A stretch of DNA of 64,000 nt from Acidobacteria bacterium AB60 (GTDB lineage: Bacteria > Acidobacteriota > Terriglobia > Terriglobales > Acidobacteriaceae), in contig VANK01000005.1 of NCBI GenBank assembly GCA_008682415.1, positions 124,001 to 188,000 on the forward strand, given 5' to 3'. Below the pieces are notes generated by a model. That model was not told the origin of the DNA and did no database searches. It saw only the letters and a program-made list of their open reading frames with translations. This document shows positions 50,156 to 58,365 of the stretch, piece by piece (within the stretch, counting starts at the first letter, position 1; every line of letters starts with the position of its first letter). A program made the position numbers and the translations under genes.

Positions 50156-51192
50156 CAGGATGCGTCGGTCTTCAGGTGCATCGCGGGGTTGAGCAGGTTT
50201 CCGAGCGCGGGGTAGCGTCCCCCGTAGAAGCTGATGGCGTAAGCGCGAACCCAGGTACTGAGGGGACCGCCGACACCGATGCTCATGACGAGGAAGAAGA
50301 GGAAGGCGACGCATCCGAAGAATATCTGCAGGAGCACACCGATGGTGGCGGAGGCGCCGGAGGCGCCGGCGAAGGAGCCGTGAATGGCGTACCAGACGGC
50401 CCCGATGGCTCCAGCGAAAAGGAGTCCGGGAACGATGAGAACCATGAAGAGAATGGCGAGGGCCACGGTGGGCAGGACGAGGCGCAGCAAGGCGTAGACG
50501 AAGAACTCCTTTTTCTCATCGGCGATGGCGCGCCAGGCCCAGCCCCAGGCCTCGCCGGCGGAGGCGTTCTCGAGAGCATAGTGCGGGAGCATGAAGTCGC
50601 GCAGCACGAGATCCGCCAGAAATGCGACGAGAACCATGAGCAGGATGACGGGGATAAGCGGGAGGACGACGGCGAGGAGCAATCCCAGGTTGGGGTGGCC
50701 GTCGTGCTGCCACTGGCCGAAGAGGCGGATGAATCCGGAGATGAACGGCAGAGCCATCAGGCCGAGCAGAAGGAGGTAACAAAGGCAGGCGACAAGATTC
50801 ATCCGGAAGAAGCGACCCGCGGGCTCGCGCAACGCCCGCCAGCCCGGTCGAATCTGCTTCACGTTACGAACCAGACAATAAAAGAAGGCGAATCGCAGCC
50901 GGGTGACCAGGTAGAAGAGCCAGAGCAAGAAGGCCATGAACAACAGCACGGACGCGATGGTGGCAGCTACCTTGATGGCGGAGATATCGAAGGGCGAATT
51001 GATGATCGGGCCCCCGCCGGTGGGACGGCTCCCCTTGTTGCCCCCGGAGCGAAGATTGGTCCCCCATCCCTCGGTGATGAGCGCCACCAGCCCGAGTTTC
51101 AGATAGGTTCCCCAGTTAAACGGGCGGAAGAGAAGGTCTTTGGTGCGTTGCACGGCAAGGGAGACGGAGTCGATTGCGGATACGGGACGCAT
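50155..51192 (-). CDS. Multi-pass membrane protein (GDPD membrane-domain-like)
   Basis: A 345-residue protein with about six membrane segments (first near 80-105, then 135-160, 172-200, 235-265, 265-285 and 295-320). The N-terminus is conserved-looking (IDSVSLAVQRTKDLLFRPFNWGTYLKLGLVALI), and a Gly-rich loop follows. It resembles the membrane domain found beside glycerophosphodiester phosphodiesterases, but no catalytic domain is attached and I do not assign a function. It is coupled to the downstream methyltransferase gene. Confidence 0.7.
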   Translation of the reverse strand: MRPVSAIDSVSLAVQRTKDLLFRPFNWGTYLKLGLVALITEGWGTNLRSGGNKGSRPTGGGPIINSPFDISAIKVAATIASVLLFMAFLLWLFYLVTRLRFAFFYCLVRNVKQIRPGWRALREPAGRFFRMNLVACLCYLLLLGLMALPFISGFIRLFGQWQHDGHPNLGLLLAVVLPLIPVILLMVLVAFLADLVLRDFMLPHYALENASAGEAWGWAWRAIADEKKEFFVYALLRLVLPTVALAILFMVLIVPGLLFAGAIGAVWYAIHGSFAGASGASATIGVLLQIFFGCVAFLFFLVMSIGVGGPLSTWVRAYAISFYGGRYPALGNLLNPAMHLKTDAS

Positions 51193-51242
51193 AGATGTTC
51201 CCTTTCGGAGCTGAGCCAGCCTACCACGGGGGATACGTTAGA

Positions 51243-52598
51243 TTATGCGCGAAGTTCCGTCTGCGGATGCAACTGCTCGCTACCCCAACGGTCGAAGGCG
51301 GCGAGGGCCCTCTCGCACTGAATGCGGTGGCGCTCTTTCTTGTCCCGCACCTTACGACGGAGCTCTTCTTCGAGGGGCTCGAGGAGATCGAAGGTGATAT
51401 TGGCAGGCTGGAAGTTCTTCTCGTCGGCGTGCGTGATGTAGTGCACCAGAGAGCCGAGCGCGGTGGCGCGGGGGATGGGCGCGGGATTCTGGCCCCGGAG
51501 GAGCGCGGCCGCATAGATTCCGGCCAGCATGCCGGTAGCAATCGACTCGGTGTAGCCTTCCACGCCGGAGAGCTGCCCGGCGAAGAGAATATTTTGGTGG
51601 GACTTCAGGGACATGAGCTGATTGAGCAAGGCGGGAGCGCAGATGTAGGTGTTGCGGTGGATCTGGCCGTAGCGAAGGAACCTGGCGTTTTCCAAACCGG
51701 GGATGAGACGCAGGACGCGCGCCTGGTCGCCCCACTTGAGGTGGTTCTGGAAACCGACGAGGTTGTAGCTGTCCGCGCGCAGGTTTTCCTTGCGCAACTG
51801 GACGACCGCCCAGGGGGTTTTGCCAGTGCGAGGATCGCGCAGGCCGACTGGTTTCATCGGCCCGAAGCGCAGGGTGTCGGGGCCGCGCCGGGCCAGCACC
51901 TCGATGGGCAGGCAGCCCTCGAAGTATTCGAGTTTCTCCCACTCTTTCGCGTCGGCCGGTTCTGCGTGCAGAAGCTCATGGAGGAAGCGATCGTATTCCT
52001 CGCGGGTGAAGGGGCAGTTGATGTAATCGGCCGTGCCCTTGTCCCAACGGGCGGCGAAGTAGACCCGGTCCATGTCGATGGAGTCGGCATCGACGATCGG
52101 GGAGATGGAATCGTAAAAGGCAAGGTGGCTGGACCCGGTGAGGCGCTGAATTTCGCGGCTGAGGGCATCGGAGGTAAGAGGGCCGGTAGCGAGGATGGTG
52201 AGCACGTTGTCGTCCAGGCGCGTTACCTCCTGCCGGATCACGCGGATCCGCGGTTCGGCGTCGATGGTCTCGGCAATGCGGCGGGAGAACTCGACCCGGT
52301 CGACGGCGAGAGCATGGCCGGCTGGCACGGCGGTTTGATCGGCAATGCGCAGGAGGGCGGACCCGGCGCGGCGCATCTCCTGCTTGAGCAACCAGGGTGC
52401 TGTGTTGGGCGACTCGCTTTTGAGGGAGTTGGAGCAGACCAGCTCCCCGAAGTCGAGGGTCTGATGCGCCGGGGTGAGCCGAGGCTCCCCGTCGACCATG
52501 CGGCGCATCTCATAGAGCTCGACGTCGCAGCCGAGACGGGCCGCAGTGAGCGCCGCCTCAGGGCCGGCGAGGCCCCCGCCGATGATTCGGATCATCAT
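51243..52598 (-). CDS. trmFO: Methylenetetrahydrofolate--tRNA-(uracil-54-C5)-methyltransferase TrmFO
   Basis: A 451-residue FAD enzyme that makes m5U54 (ribothymidine) in the tRNA T-loop, using methylenetetrahydrofolate as carbon donor. Motifs: FAD fold IRIIGGGLAGPEAALTA, LDFGELVCSNSLKSE with the conserved Cys, INCPFTREEYDRF with the second conserved Cys, PWAVVQLRKEN, GFQNHLKWGDQARVLRLIPG, and FAGQLSGVEGYTESIATG. Length and order match the family. The start overlaps the stop of the upstream GNAT gene by four bases. Confidence 0.97.
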   Translation of the reverse strand: MMIRIIGGGLAGPEAALTAARLGCDVELYEMRRMVDGEPRLTPAHQTLDFGELVCSNSLKSESPNTAPWLLKQEMRRAGSALLRIADQTAVPAGHALAVDRVEFSRRIAETIDAEPRIRVIRQEVTRLDDNVLTILATGPLTSDALSREIQRLTGSSHLAFYDSISPIVDADSIDMDRVYFAARWDKGTADYINCPFTREEYDRFLHELLHAEPADAKEWEKLEYFEGCLPIEVLARRGPDTLRFGPMKPVGLRDPRTGKTPWAVVQLRKENLRADSYNLVGFQNHLKWGDQARVLRLIPGLENARFLRYGQIHRNTYICAPALLNQLMSLKSHQNILFAGQLSGVEGYTESIATGMLAGIYAAALLRGQNPAPIPRATALGSLVHYITHADEKNFQPANITFDLLEPLEEELRRKVRDKKERHRIQCERALAAFDRWGSEQLHPQTELRA

Positions 52599-53104
52599 GG
52601 TGCTTCCGTGGTCTCAACCACGTTGCCCAGGTCAGCCAGCCGCCGCAGGGCGTCGCCGCTCAGGCGGACGTTGAGCCACTCTTTCTGGATCTCCGCGCCC
52701 ATAGCGTTGTAGAAGTCGATGGCTGGGGAGTTCCAGTCGAGGACCTCCCACTTCATCCGGGCGCAGCCCTTCTCCAGCGCGATTTGCGCCAGGCGCTGCA
52801 GCAGGGCCTTTCCGATTCCCGCGCCGCGGTGCTCGGGAAAGACGAACAGATCTTCAAGGTACAAGCCGGGGCGCCCCAGCCAGGTGGAGTAGTCGTAGAA
52901 GTAGAGGGCGAACCCGGCGGGCGCCCCGTCCTGCTCGGCGATGAGGCACGTGTAATACGGGGCTTCCCCGAAACCATGCTCCAGCAGGTCGGCCTCGGTG
53001 GCCAGCACAGCGTCCGGTTCGCGTTCGTAGACGGCGAGGGCGCGGATGAAGGCCAGGATCTGCGGCACGTCCGAGGGAAGAGCGGGGCGGATGATGAGTG
53101 CCAT
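52595..53104 (-). CDS. GNAT family N-acetyltransferase (2), diamine-acetyltransferase-like
   Basis: A 169-residue acetyltransferase. IRPALPSDVPQILAFIRALAVYE opens the domain; motif A is LYLEDLFVFPEHRGAGIGKALLQRLA near residue 80, followed by ARMKWEVLDWNSPAIDFYNAMGAE. This segment is characteristic of the spermidine/spermine (SAT-like) branch, so a polyamine or related amine is the likely acceptor, but this is not certain. It lies directly upstream of trmFO with a four-base overlap. Confidence 0.9.
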   Translation of the reverse strand: MALIIRPALPSDVPQILAFIRALAVYEREPDAVLATEADLLEHGFGEAPYYTCLIAEQDGAPAGFALYFYDYSTWLGRPGLYLEDLFVFPEHRGAGIGKALLQRLAQIALEKGCARMKWEVLDWNSPAIDFYNAMGAEIQKEWLNVRLSGDALRRLADLGNVVETTEAP

Positions 53105-53472
53105 ACGGCTCTATTTTAGGGTGTGACCCAGGCCACACTTGGAGGACGGGTGCCGGTTCTACATTCGAGTCGGGGCCTGCTGGCGATGGCGGCCCGCGAT
53201 TCCGCGGGATTTGAGCGCGCTTCAATATGGAAGCCGCATCAGGCAACCCGGATTTAGTGACGAGGACTCCCACTTGCAGGCGGTCCTGGAGGGCGGGTAC
53301 CCCACCCTTGTGTTGAGCTTTCCCATTGGTTTAACTTTGGCTGTGCTGGTCCAACGACGTGCGGCGATTTCTGACTCTGGGTTCCTTTCTCGCAATTGCG
53401 AGAGTGTGTTGTGACAATTTCCAAGAACGATCGAGCCGGCGGGCTCTACGCCGCTCTCAAGGAGAAAAACAG
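53105..53472. other. 368-bp region upstream of the TPR gene
   Basis: Divergent between the GNAT gene (minus) and the exported TPR gene (plus). A plus-strand open frame at 53139-53414 exists, but it lacks a ribosome-binding site and looks fortuitous. No clear promoter or RNA recognised. Confidence 0.4.
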
Positions 53473-54675
53473 ATGAAACGCAATTTCTCAGTTTGGCTCA
53501 GCCTTTTGCTGGCGCTGGCCGTGGGGACGGCGCTCTCGCAGGAGCCGAAGCCGACGGGCAAGATTCATGGCCATGTGACCAATCCTGTGGGCGTCGCGCA
53601 AAGTTCGGGCACGATCAGTCTCACGACCGGGCCGGGAGAAGACAAAGCCACATTCCAGGTGAATGCGAACGGCGACTTTTCCGGAGAGGCGCCTGCCGGG
53701 ACCTACACCCTGATCTTCCGCCAGGTAGACACCCCGAAGGACAAGCAGGTCGACCGGATCGACAACGTGAAGATCGTCGCCGGGCAGGATACCCAGGTGG
53801 ACGATGACATGAGCCGGCCGGAGTTCATCAAGACCCTGCCGGCCGATGTGCAGAAGCAGCTGGAGGAGACGAAGACGAAGAATGCTTCGGCTTTGAAGGC
53901 CAACGAGGTGATCAAGCGGCTGAACGCAGACCTGAAGCAGGTGTCGGATGACATCAAGGCTGCAGACGGCGCGGCAGCGGCGGCGCAGCAGGAGCTCGGG
54001 TCCAGCGCCAGCAAGCAGGCCATCGACGCGAAGGCCCAGGAGATCAAGACGCAGAAGTTCACGGACGCCGAGAACCTGATGAAGACCGACACGGCGGCCA
54101 AGCCGGATGCCTCGATCCTCTGGGCGCGTCTGGGACAGGCCCAGGTGGGGCTGAAGCAGTACGATGACGCGGTCACGTCGTTCAAAAAGTCGCTGGAGGT
54201 GGAATCGGCCTCGAAGAAGCCGAGCCCCGAGGTACAGGGCTTGGCGAACAGCGGACTGGGTGAAGCGTACGCGCGCCAGGGCAAGGCGCCGGAGGCCAAC
54301 GAGGCGTTCGATGCCGCGGCCAAGATCAATCCGACGCAGGCCGGGTTCTACTACAAGAACCAAGCGGTGATCTTCTTCCAGCAGGGTAATGCGCAGGCGC
54401 AGGTGGCGGCGGCGGACAAGGCGATCGCGGCCAGCGCCAATCCCAACGATCCCAACCTGGCGATTCTGTACTACCTGAAGGGCCAGGGACTGGTGGGTAA
54501 TGCGACGATCGACCCGAAGACGCAGAAGATCGTTCTGCCTCCGGGATGCGCGGAAGCCTACCAGAAGTACCTGGAGCTGGCTCCCACGGGTCCGTATGCA
54601 GCGGATGCGAAGGGCATTCTGGACCAGGCCGGTCAGAAGATCAACTCAACCTACAAGGCCGGCAAGAAGTCCTAA
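53473..54675 (+). CDS. Exported protein with N-terminal Ig-like domain and TPR repeats
   Basis: A 400-residue protein. Start at 53473 with AAGGAG nine bases upstream; signal peptide NFSVWLSLLLALAVGTALS. Residues about 28-115 form a carboxypeptidase-regulatory-like beta domain (GKIHGHVTNPVGVAQSSG, GEAPAGTYTLIFRQ). A helical stretch follows, then three or more TPR-like repeats (ILWARLGQAQVGLKQYDDAV, GLGEAYARQGKAPEANEAFD and a third near 300). The TPR part probably mediates protein contacts in the periplasm. A strong terminator follows. Function unknown. Confidence 0.85.
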   Translation: MKRNFSVWLSLLLALAVGTALSQEPKPTGKIHGHVTNPVGVAQSSGTISLTTGPGEDKATFQVNANGDFSGEAPAGTYTLIFRQVDTPKDKQVDRIDNVKIVAGQDTQVDDDMSRPEFIKTLPADVQKQLEETKTKNASALKANEVIKRLNADLKQVSDDIKAADGAAAAAQQELGSSASKQAIDAKAQEIKTQKFTDAENLMKTDTAAKPDASILWARLGQAQVGLKQYDDAVTSFKKSLEVESASKKPSPEVQGLANSGLGEAYARQGKAPEANEAFDAAAKINPTQAGFYYKNQAVIFFQQGNAQAQVAAADKAIAASANPNDPNLAILYYLKGQGLVGNATIDPKTQKIVLPPGCAEAYQKYLELAPTGPYAADAKGILDQAGQKINSTYKAGKKS

Positions 54676-54697
54676 TCGGTTTTCGCGAGGTTGTGAG

Positions 54698-54730
54698 AGG
54701 GCGCTTCCGAAGGGGAGCGCCCTTCTTGTT
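54698..54730 (+). terminator. Intrinsic terminator after the TPR gene
   Basis: AGGGCGCT (54698-54705) pairs with AGCGCCCT (54716-54723), with TTCTTGTTT following. It begins 23 bases after the stop of the TPR gene and separates it from moeA. Confidence 0.8.
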
Positions 54731-54778
54731 TCCGGGTCTGCAGCGGCTTGCTGTGCAGGCTCCTCTACAATCTTCTGG

Positions 54779-56026
54779 ATGGCTACAGGTCTACCCAGTT
54801 ATGACGAAGCGGCAACGCTGATTGCGGCGTACTCCCGTGAACTCCACATGCGGCCGTTCGCGACGGAGGTGGTGGGCCTGAGGCAGGCGGCGGGACGAGT
54901 GGCGGCCAAGGCACTCCTGGCAGATCGGGAGATGCCTGCGTTCCCGCGGTCCACGCGCGACGGATTTGCGTGCAAGGCTGCGGAGGCTTCGTCGCATGAG
55001 TTTCTGTTTCTCGCTGGGTCGACGCGTGCGGGGGATGCGCCGACAGGGCTGCTTCCGGCGGCGTCCGTGTGGGAGATCATGACGGGTGCGGCGGTGCCGG
55101 CGGGTGCGGATGCCGTTGCGATGCTGGAGCATGTGGAACAAGTAGCAGGGAAGGTTCGCTTGATCCCACCTCGGGTCCTCGAGCCAGGAGAGAATGTGGT
55201 GCCCGTGGGGGTAGAGGCGAGGACAGGCGAAGAAGTCGTGCCGGCCGGAAGCCGTCTGACTGCCTCGCAGATTGCGGCGGCGGCGGCTTGCGGTTACTCG
55301 TCGCTGGAGGTCTTCAAGAAGCCGCGGGTGGCTATTCTCACGACGGGTGATGAGCTGGTTGGGGTGGACCAGACGCCGGGGCCGGGCAAGATCAGGAATT
55401 CCAACGCGCCCATGTTGGCGGCGCTGGTGGAGCAGGCCTGCGCCGAGCCGTGGGTTTTGCCGGTGGTCCGGGACAACGGCGCGGAGATCGAGACAGCTCT
55501 GCGCGAGGCGATTCAGGCGGACATGGTGCTGATCTCGGGAGGCGTTTCGGCGGGGAAGTTTGACCTTGTCGAGCCAGCGCTCGCGCAGATTGGAGCCCGA
55601 GTACACTTCACGGGAGTGCGCATTCAGCCGGGGAAACCGCTGGTCTTCTGCGAGGTCCCTCGAAACGAGTCGCAGGCGGTGCCGGTCTTCGGACTGCCCG
55701 GGAATCCGATCTCGTCGGCGGCCACGTTCCTGCTCTTCGCCCATCCTGTTCTATCGGGGCTGGCGGGGAGCAACGAGGTGCGGCCGCGCTTCTCCATCGC
55801 CGTGCTGACGCGCGAGGTCAAGGGCAAGTCCGGATTGACGAGGTTCGTACCGTCCGCGTGCGCGTTCCATGCGGTTAATGAAGCAAATCCCGAGGTGGCG
55901 CCGGTGAACTGGCAGGGATCGGGGGATCTTGCCGCATTTGCCAGAGCCAACTGTTTCGCCGTCGTGCCTGAGGGGATCGATCGGCTAAGCGCAGGCGACC
56001 TGGTTCGCATCCTCCCCTTCTTTTAA
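54779..56026 (+). CDS. moeA: Molybdopterin molybdenumtransferase MoeA
   Basis: A 415-residue enzyme that inserts molybdate into adenylylated molybdopterin. Motifs: [10 protein letters not shown] (substrate loop), [73 protein letters not shown] and [12 protein letters not shown]. The final region is the MoeA domain IV beta-barrel. The start at 54779 has only a weak ribosome-binding site; the open frame continues upstream through the terminator region, which is not coding. moaC follows after eight bases, forming a molybdenum-cofactor pair. Confidence 0.95.
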   Translation: MATGLPSYDEAATLIAAYSRELHMRPFATEVVGLRQAAGRVAAKALLADREMPAFPRSTRDGFACKAAEASSHEFLFLAGSTRAGDAPTGLLPAASVWEIMTGAAVPAGADAVAMLEHVEQVAGKVRLIPPRVLEPGENVVPVGVEARTGEEVVPAGSRLTASQIAAAAACGYSSLEVFKKPRVAILTTGDELVGVDQTPGPGKIRNSNAPMLAALVEQACAEPWVLPVVRDNGAEIETALREAIQADMVLISGGVSAGKFDLVEPALAQIGARVHFTGVRIQPGKPLVFCEVPRNESQAVPVFGLPGNPISSAATFLLFAHPVLSGLAGSNEVRPRFSIAVLTREVKGKSGLTRFVPSACAFHAVNEANPEVAPVNWQGSGDLAAFARANCFAVVPEGIDRLSAGDLVRILPFF

Positions 56027-56034
56027 GGAGCTCC

Positions 56035-56544
56035 ATGCCCGACGAGTCACACCCTTCGGCTTCCGGCCCAACGAAGTTGTCGCACTACGACGAGGCCGGA
56101 CAGGCTTCGATGGTGGACGTGAGCGCGAAACAGGCGACACGGCGCACGGCCACGGCCTCGGCATTCGTGGAGCTTTCTGCCGCGGTTCTGGAAGCGCTTC
56201 CCAAGAATCCCAAGGGAGACCCGCTGGAGGTGGCGCGCTTCGCAGGCATCCAGGCAGCAAAGCGCACCTCGGAGCTGATCCCGATGTGCCATCCGCTGGC
56301 GCTAACGCACGTGGACGTGCAGGCGCAGATGGTTGAGAACGGAGTGCGCCTTATTGCGACAGCGGCGACGGTGGGTCCGACGGGAGTGGAGATGGAGGCC
56401 CTGACCGCAGCCTCAGTGGCCGCGCTTACCATCTACGACATGACGAAGGCTCTCGACAAGGCGATCGTCATTCGCGAGGTAAGGCTCGAATCGAAGACGG
56501 GAGGCAAGTCCGGCGACTTCGCGCGCGAAGGCCGCCGGAGCTAG
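56035..56544 (+). CDS. moaC: Cyclic pyranopterin monophosphate synthase MoaC
   Basis: A 169-residue enzyme of the second half of the first step of molybdenum-cofactor synthesis. Motifs: [59 protein letters not shown] and KTGGKSGDF with the catalytic Lys. The length is normal. AAGGAG lies seven bases upstream of the ATG. It is the second gene after moeA; MoaA is not in the window. Confidence 0.96.
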   Translation: MPDESHPSASGPTKLSHYDEAGQASMVDVSAKQATRRTATASAFVELSAAVLEALPKNPKGDPLEVARFAGIQAAKRTSELIPMCHPLALTHVDVQAQMVENGVRLIATAATVGPTGVEMEALTAASVAALTIYDMTKALDKAIVIREVRLESKTGGKSGDFAREGRRS

Positions 56545-56545
56545 C

Positions 56546-57079
56546 TTAGTTTCCGGGATGATCGTGGTCGTCGTGATCGTGGCCGGGAGCGCCGGCAGGG
56601 TGATCGTGGTCATGATCGTGCTCCGGCTTGGGCACGAACTGCTCTGGCGTGACATGCCCGCGATGGCAGGTGCCGCAGCTCACGGGCTGACCGGAGTTCT
56701 CGACCTTGCTGATGTAGTCGACGTTGATCTGTTCGGTCATCTTGTACATCATGCGCGCGATCTGCTTTTCCTTCTTGGAGTCATCGGCGAAGTTGAGGCG
56801 CGGCCTGCCGTTCGGCATCAGGTGGGCAGGGTCGGCGGCGTGACAGGTGTTGCACTCCGCGCCCAGCATCGCTTCCCATTTGTGCATGATCTCCATGACC
56901 TGATCGCCGGTGAGATCTTTGGGCAGCACTTTGAGGTTGGTGGGGGCGGGCATGGGCCGATGGGCTGGGGGAGCAGCGGGGGCCTGTGCAGAGGCTGCGG
57001 CAGTCGCAACGGCCAGGACAACGGCCGCAATGGCAGGAGTCAGGAGACGGGTGATCTTCAAGGCGGGAATCATCCTCAT
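56546..57079 (-). CDS. Diheme c-type cytochrome with His/Asp-rich tail
   Basis: A 177-residue exported cytochrome with signal peptide (LLTPAIAAVVLAVATAAASAQ). Two heme sites: CNTCHA near 79 and CGTCHRG near 138. The segments LKVLPKDLTGDQVMEIMHKW and ARMMYKMTEQIN recall the reaction-centre-cytochrome-like proteins common in acidobacteria. The last 30 residues are dominated by His and Asp (HDHDHDHPAG, GHDHDDHDHPG), which suggests metal binding. No photosynthesis genes are present. It is convergent with moaC (one base between stops) and stands alone. Confidence 0.85.
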   Translation of the reverse strand: MRMIPALKITRLLTPAIAAVVLAVATAAASAQAPAAPPAHRPMPAPTNLKVLPKDLTGDQVMEIMHKWEAMLGAECNTCHAADPAHLMPNGRPRLNFADDSKKEKQIARMMYKMTEQINVDYISKVENSGQPVSCGTCHRGHVTPEQFVPKPEHDHDHDHPAGAPGHDHDDHDHPGN

Positions 57080-57129
57080 AGTTGGGATAGGGAAGCCTGT
57101 TTTTGAGACGAACCAATCCTTGGGAAAGA

Positions 57130-57882
57130 CTATGGAACCGAGATAAGTTTACCGTTCAGACCTCGGGGACCCGAGACGCATGGATTTCCGGGGATCGCAA
57201 AGCGAAGCGGCCAATCGACTGCCTCGGAGATGCCGATGCGGGGTGTGGCCAGAGCTTTTTGCACGGCAACGCCGTCATCCCGGATCTGGAGAGGGGATTC
57301 GGGGTGGGTGACGTCGAGGCCATTGTGGCTCAGGCGAGCGACTCCGAGGGCTTGGCAAAGCCTGCTTGGTCCGGAGGTTAGCTGCCGGAATGAAGTTTCG
57401 TTGCGCGGCAATCCGGGCGGAAGGCGGCGATTTGCGGCCATCGTGTCCAAGGCGCTCAACGGCTCTAAAGCGCGCAGAAGGACGCATCCGGCAAGGCCTT
57501 CTGCTTCGCACGAGACATTCAGGCAGAAGTACCGGCCATAGATCGAATAGACGTAGGCGTGCCCTGCCAATCCGAAGAGCACCAGGTTGCGGGGCGTTGG
57601 GCCGCGATGCGCATGGGCGGCGGGATCGGGAGGATCGTTGTGCGGCCCAAGATACGCCTCGACCTCAACAATCCGGCCGGAGATCACCTGTTGTTGGGTT
57701 CGGTGCACGAGGATCTTCCCGAGGAGCCGCGGGGCGACCCATTCGGGGCGGGTCTGGTAGAACTCCCTGGGAAGCAGCCGGCCCGGAGGCACGCTCGACT
57801 GGTTGGGACTTGGCCGCCTGGGGGTGGAGGAGACCTTGCCGGCGCCGCTCTTGCGCGCTACTTTTTGTGCTTCTGATTCCAT
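57130..57882 (-). CDS. DNA-3-methyladenine glycosylase (AAG/MPG family)
   Basis: A 250-residue base-excision repair enzyme that removes alkylated purines. Motifs: REFYQTRPEWVAPRLLGKILV, IVEVEAYLGPHNDPPDPAAHA with the catalytic Glu, HRGPTPRNLVLFG, HAYVYSIYGRYFCLNVSCEAEG, VLLRALEPL and LTSGPSRLCQALG. The N-terminal 35 residues are an extra basic, Pro/Ser-rich stretch. The start overlaps the end of the peroxiredoxin gene by 25 bases on the same strand, so both are probably cotranscribed. Confidence 0.94.
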   Translation of the reverse strand: MESEAQKVARKSGAGKVSSTPRRPSPNQSSVPPGRLLPREFYQTRPEWVAPRLLGKILVHRTQQQVISGRIVEVEAYLGPHNDPPDPAAHAHRGPTPRNLVLFGLAGHAYVYSIYGRYFCLNVSCEAEGLAGCVLLRALEPLSALDTMAANRRLPPGLPRNETSFRQLTSGPSRLCQALGVARLSHNGLDVTHPESPLQIRDDGVAVQKALATPRIGISEAVDWPLRFAIPGNPCVSGPRGLNGKLISVP

Positions 57883-58334
57883 TCCTTGATCAAGGCAAGT
57901 ACTTGTTCCGCATGGCCTTCCGGGGTTACTTTGGGGAAGATGTGAATGAGGGAGCGGTCGGGCCCGATGACAAAGGTCGTCCGTTCAATCCCCATCACCT
58001 TCTTGCCATACATGTTCTTTTCTTTCAGAACTCCAAACTGATTGCAGACTTGCTCGTCTACATCAGCAAGGAGTGTGTAGGGAAGGTTGTACTTGGCCTT
58101 GAATTTAGCCTGGGCTTTGGGGGTGTCGCGGCTGATGCCGAGCACCGCGGCGCCTGCCTTCTGGAGCTTTTCAAACTGGTCGCGAAAGCCGCAAGCCTCA
58201 ATGGTGCAGCCAGGAGTGTCGGCGCGCGGATAAAAGAAAAGGATCACGGGCTTACCCGCATAATCAGACAGGCTGACGTTTTTCTCTTCGTCAGTCTGCA
58301 AGGTAAAATCAGCGATTTTCTCGTTCAGCTCCAT
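57858..58334 (-). CDS. bcp: Thioredoxin-dependent thiol peroxidase, Bcp/PrxQ-type peroxiredoxin
   Basis: A 158-residue antioxidant enzyme that reduces peroxides. The peroxidatic motif is YPRADTPGCTIEACGFRDQF; the resolving Cys is five residues after the peroxidatic one (C-x4-C), as in Bcp. FVIGPDRSLIHIFPKV and a C-terminal helix complete the fold. The start at 58334 (MELNEKIADF) has GAGGGG seven bases upstream; an ATG at 58349 is less likely. It overlaps the downstream glycosylase gene. Confidence 0.93.
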   Translation of the reverse strand: MELNEKIADFTLQTDEEKNVSLSDYAGKPVILFFYPRADTPGCTIEACGFRDQFEKLQKAGAAVLGISRDTPKAQAKFKAKYNLPYTLLADVDEQVCNQFGVLKEKNMYGKKVMGIERTTFVIGPDRSLIHIFPKVTPEGHAEQVLALIKEWNQKHKK

Positions 58335-58365
58335 GGGGAGACCCCTCATCTAAAGGTGTACTGAA

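Noticed and set aside
53139..53414. 91-codon open frame upstream of the exported TPR gene
   Set aside because: No ribosome-binding site, no protein-like composition, and it overlaps the likely promoter region of the TPR gene.
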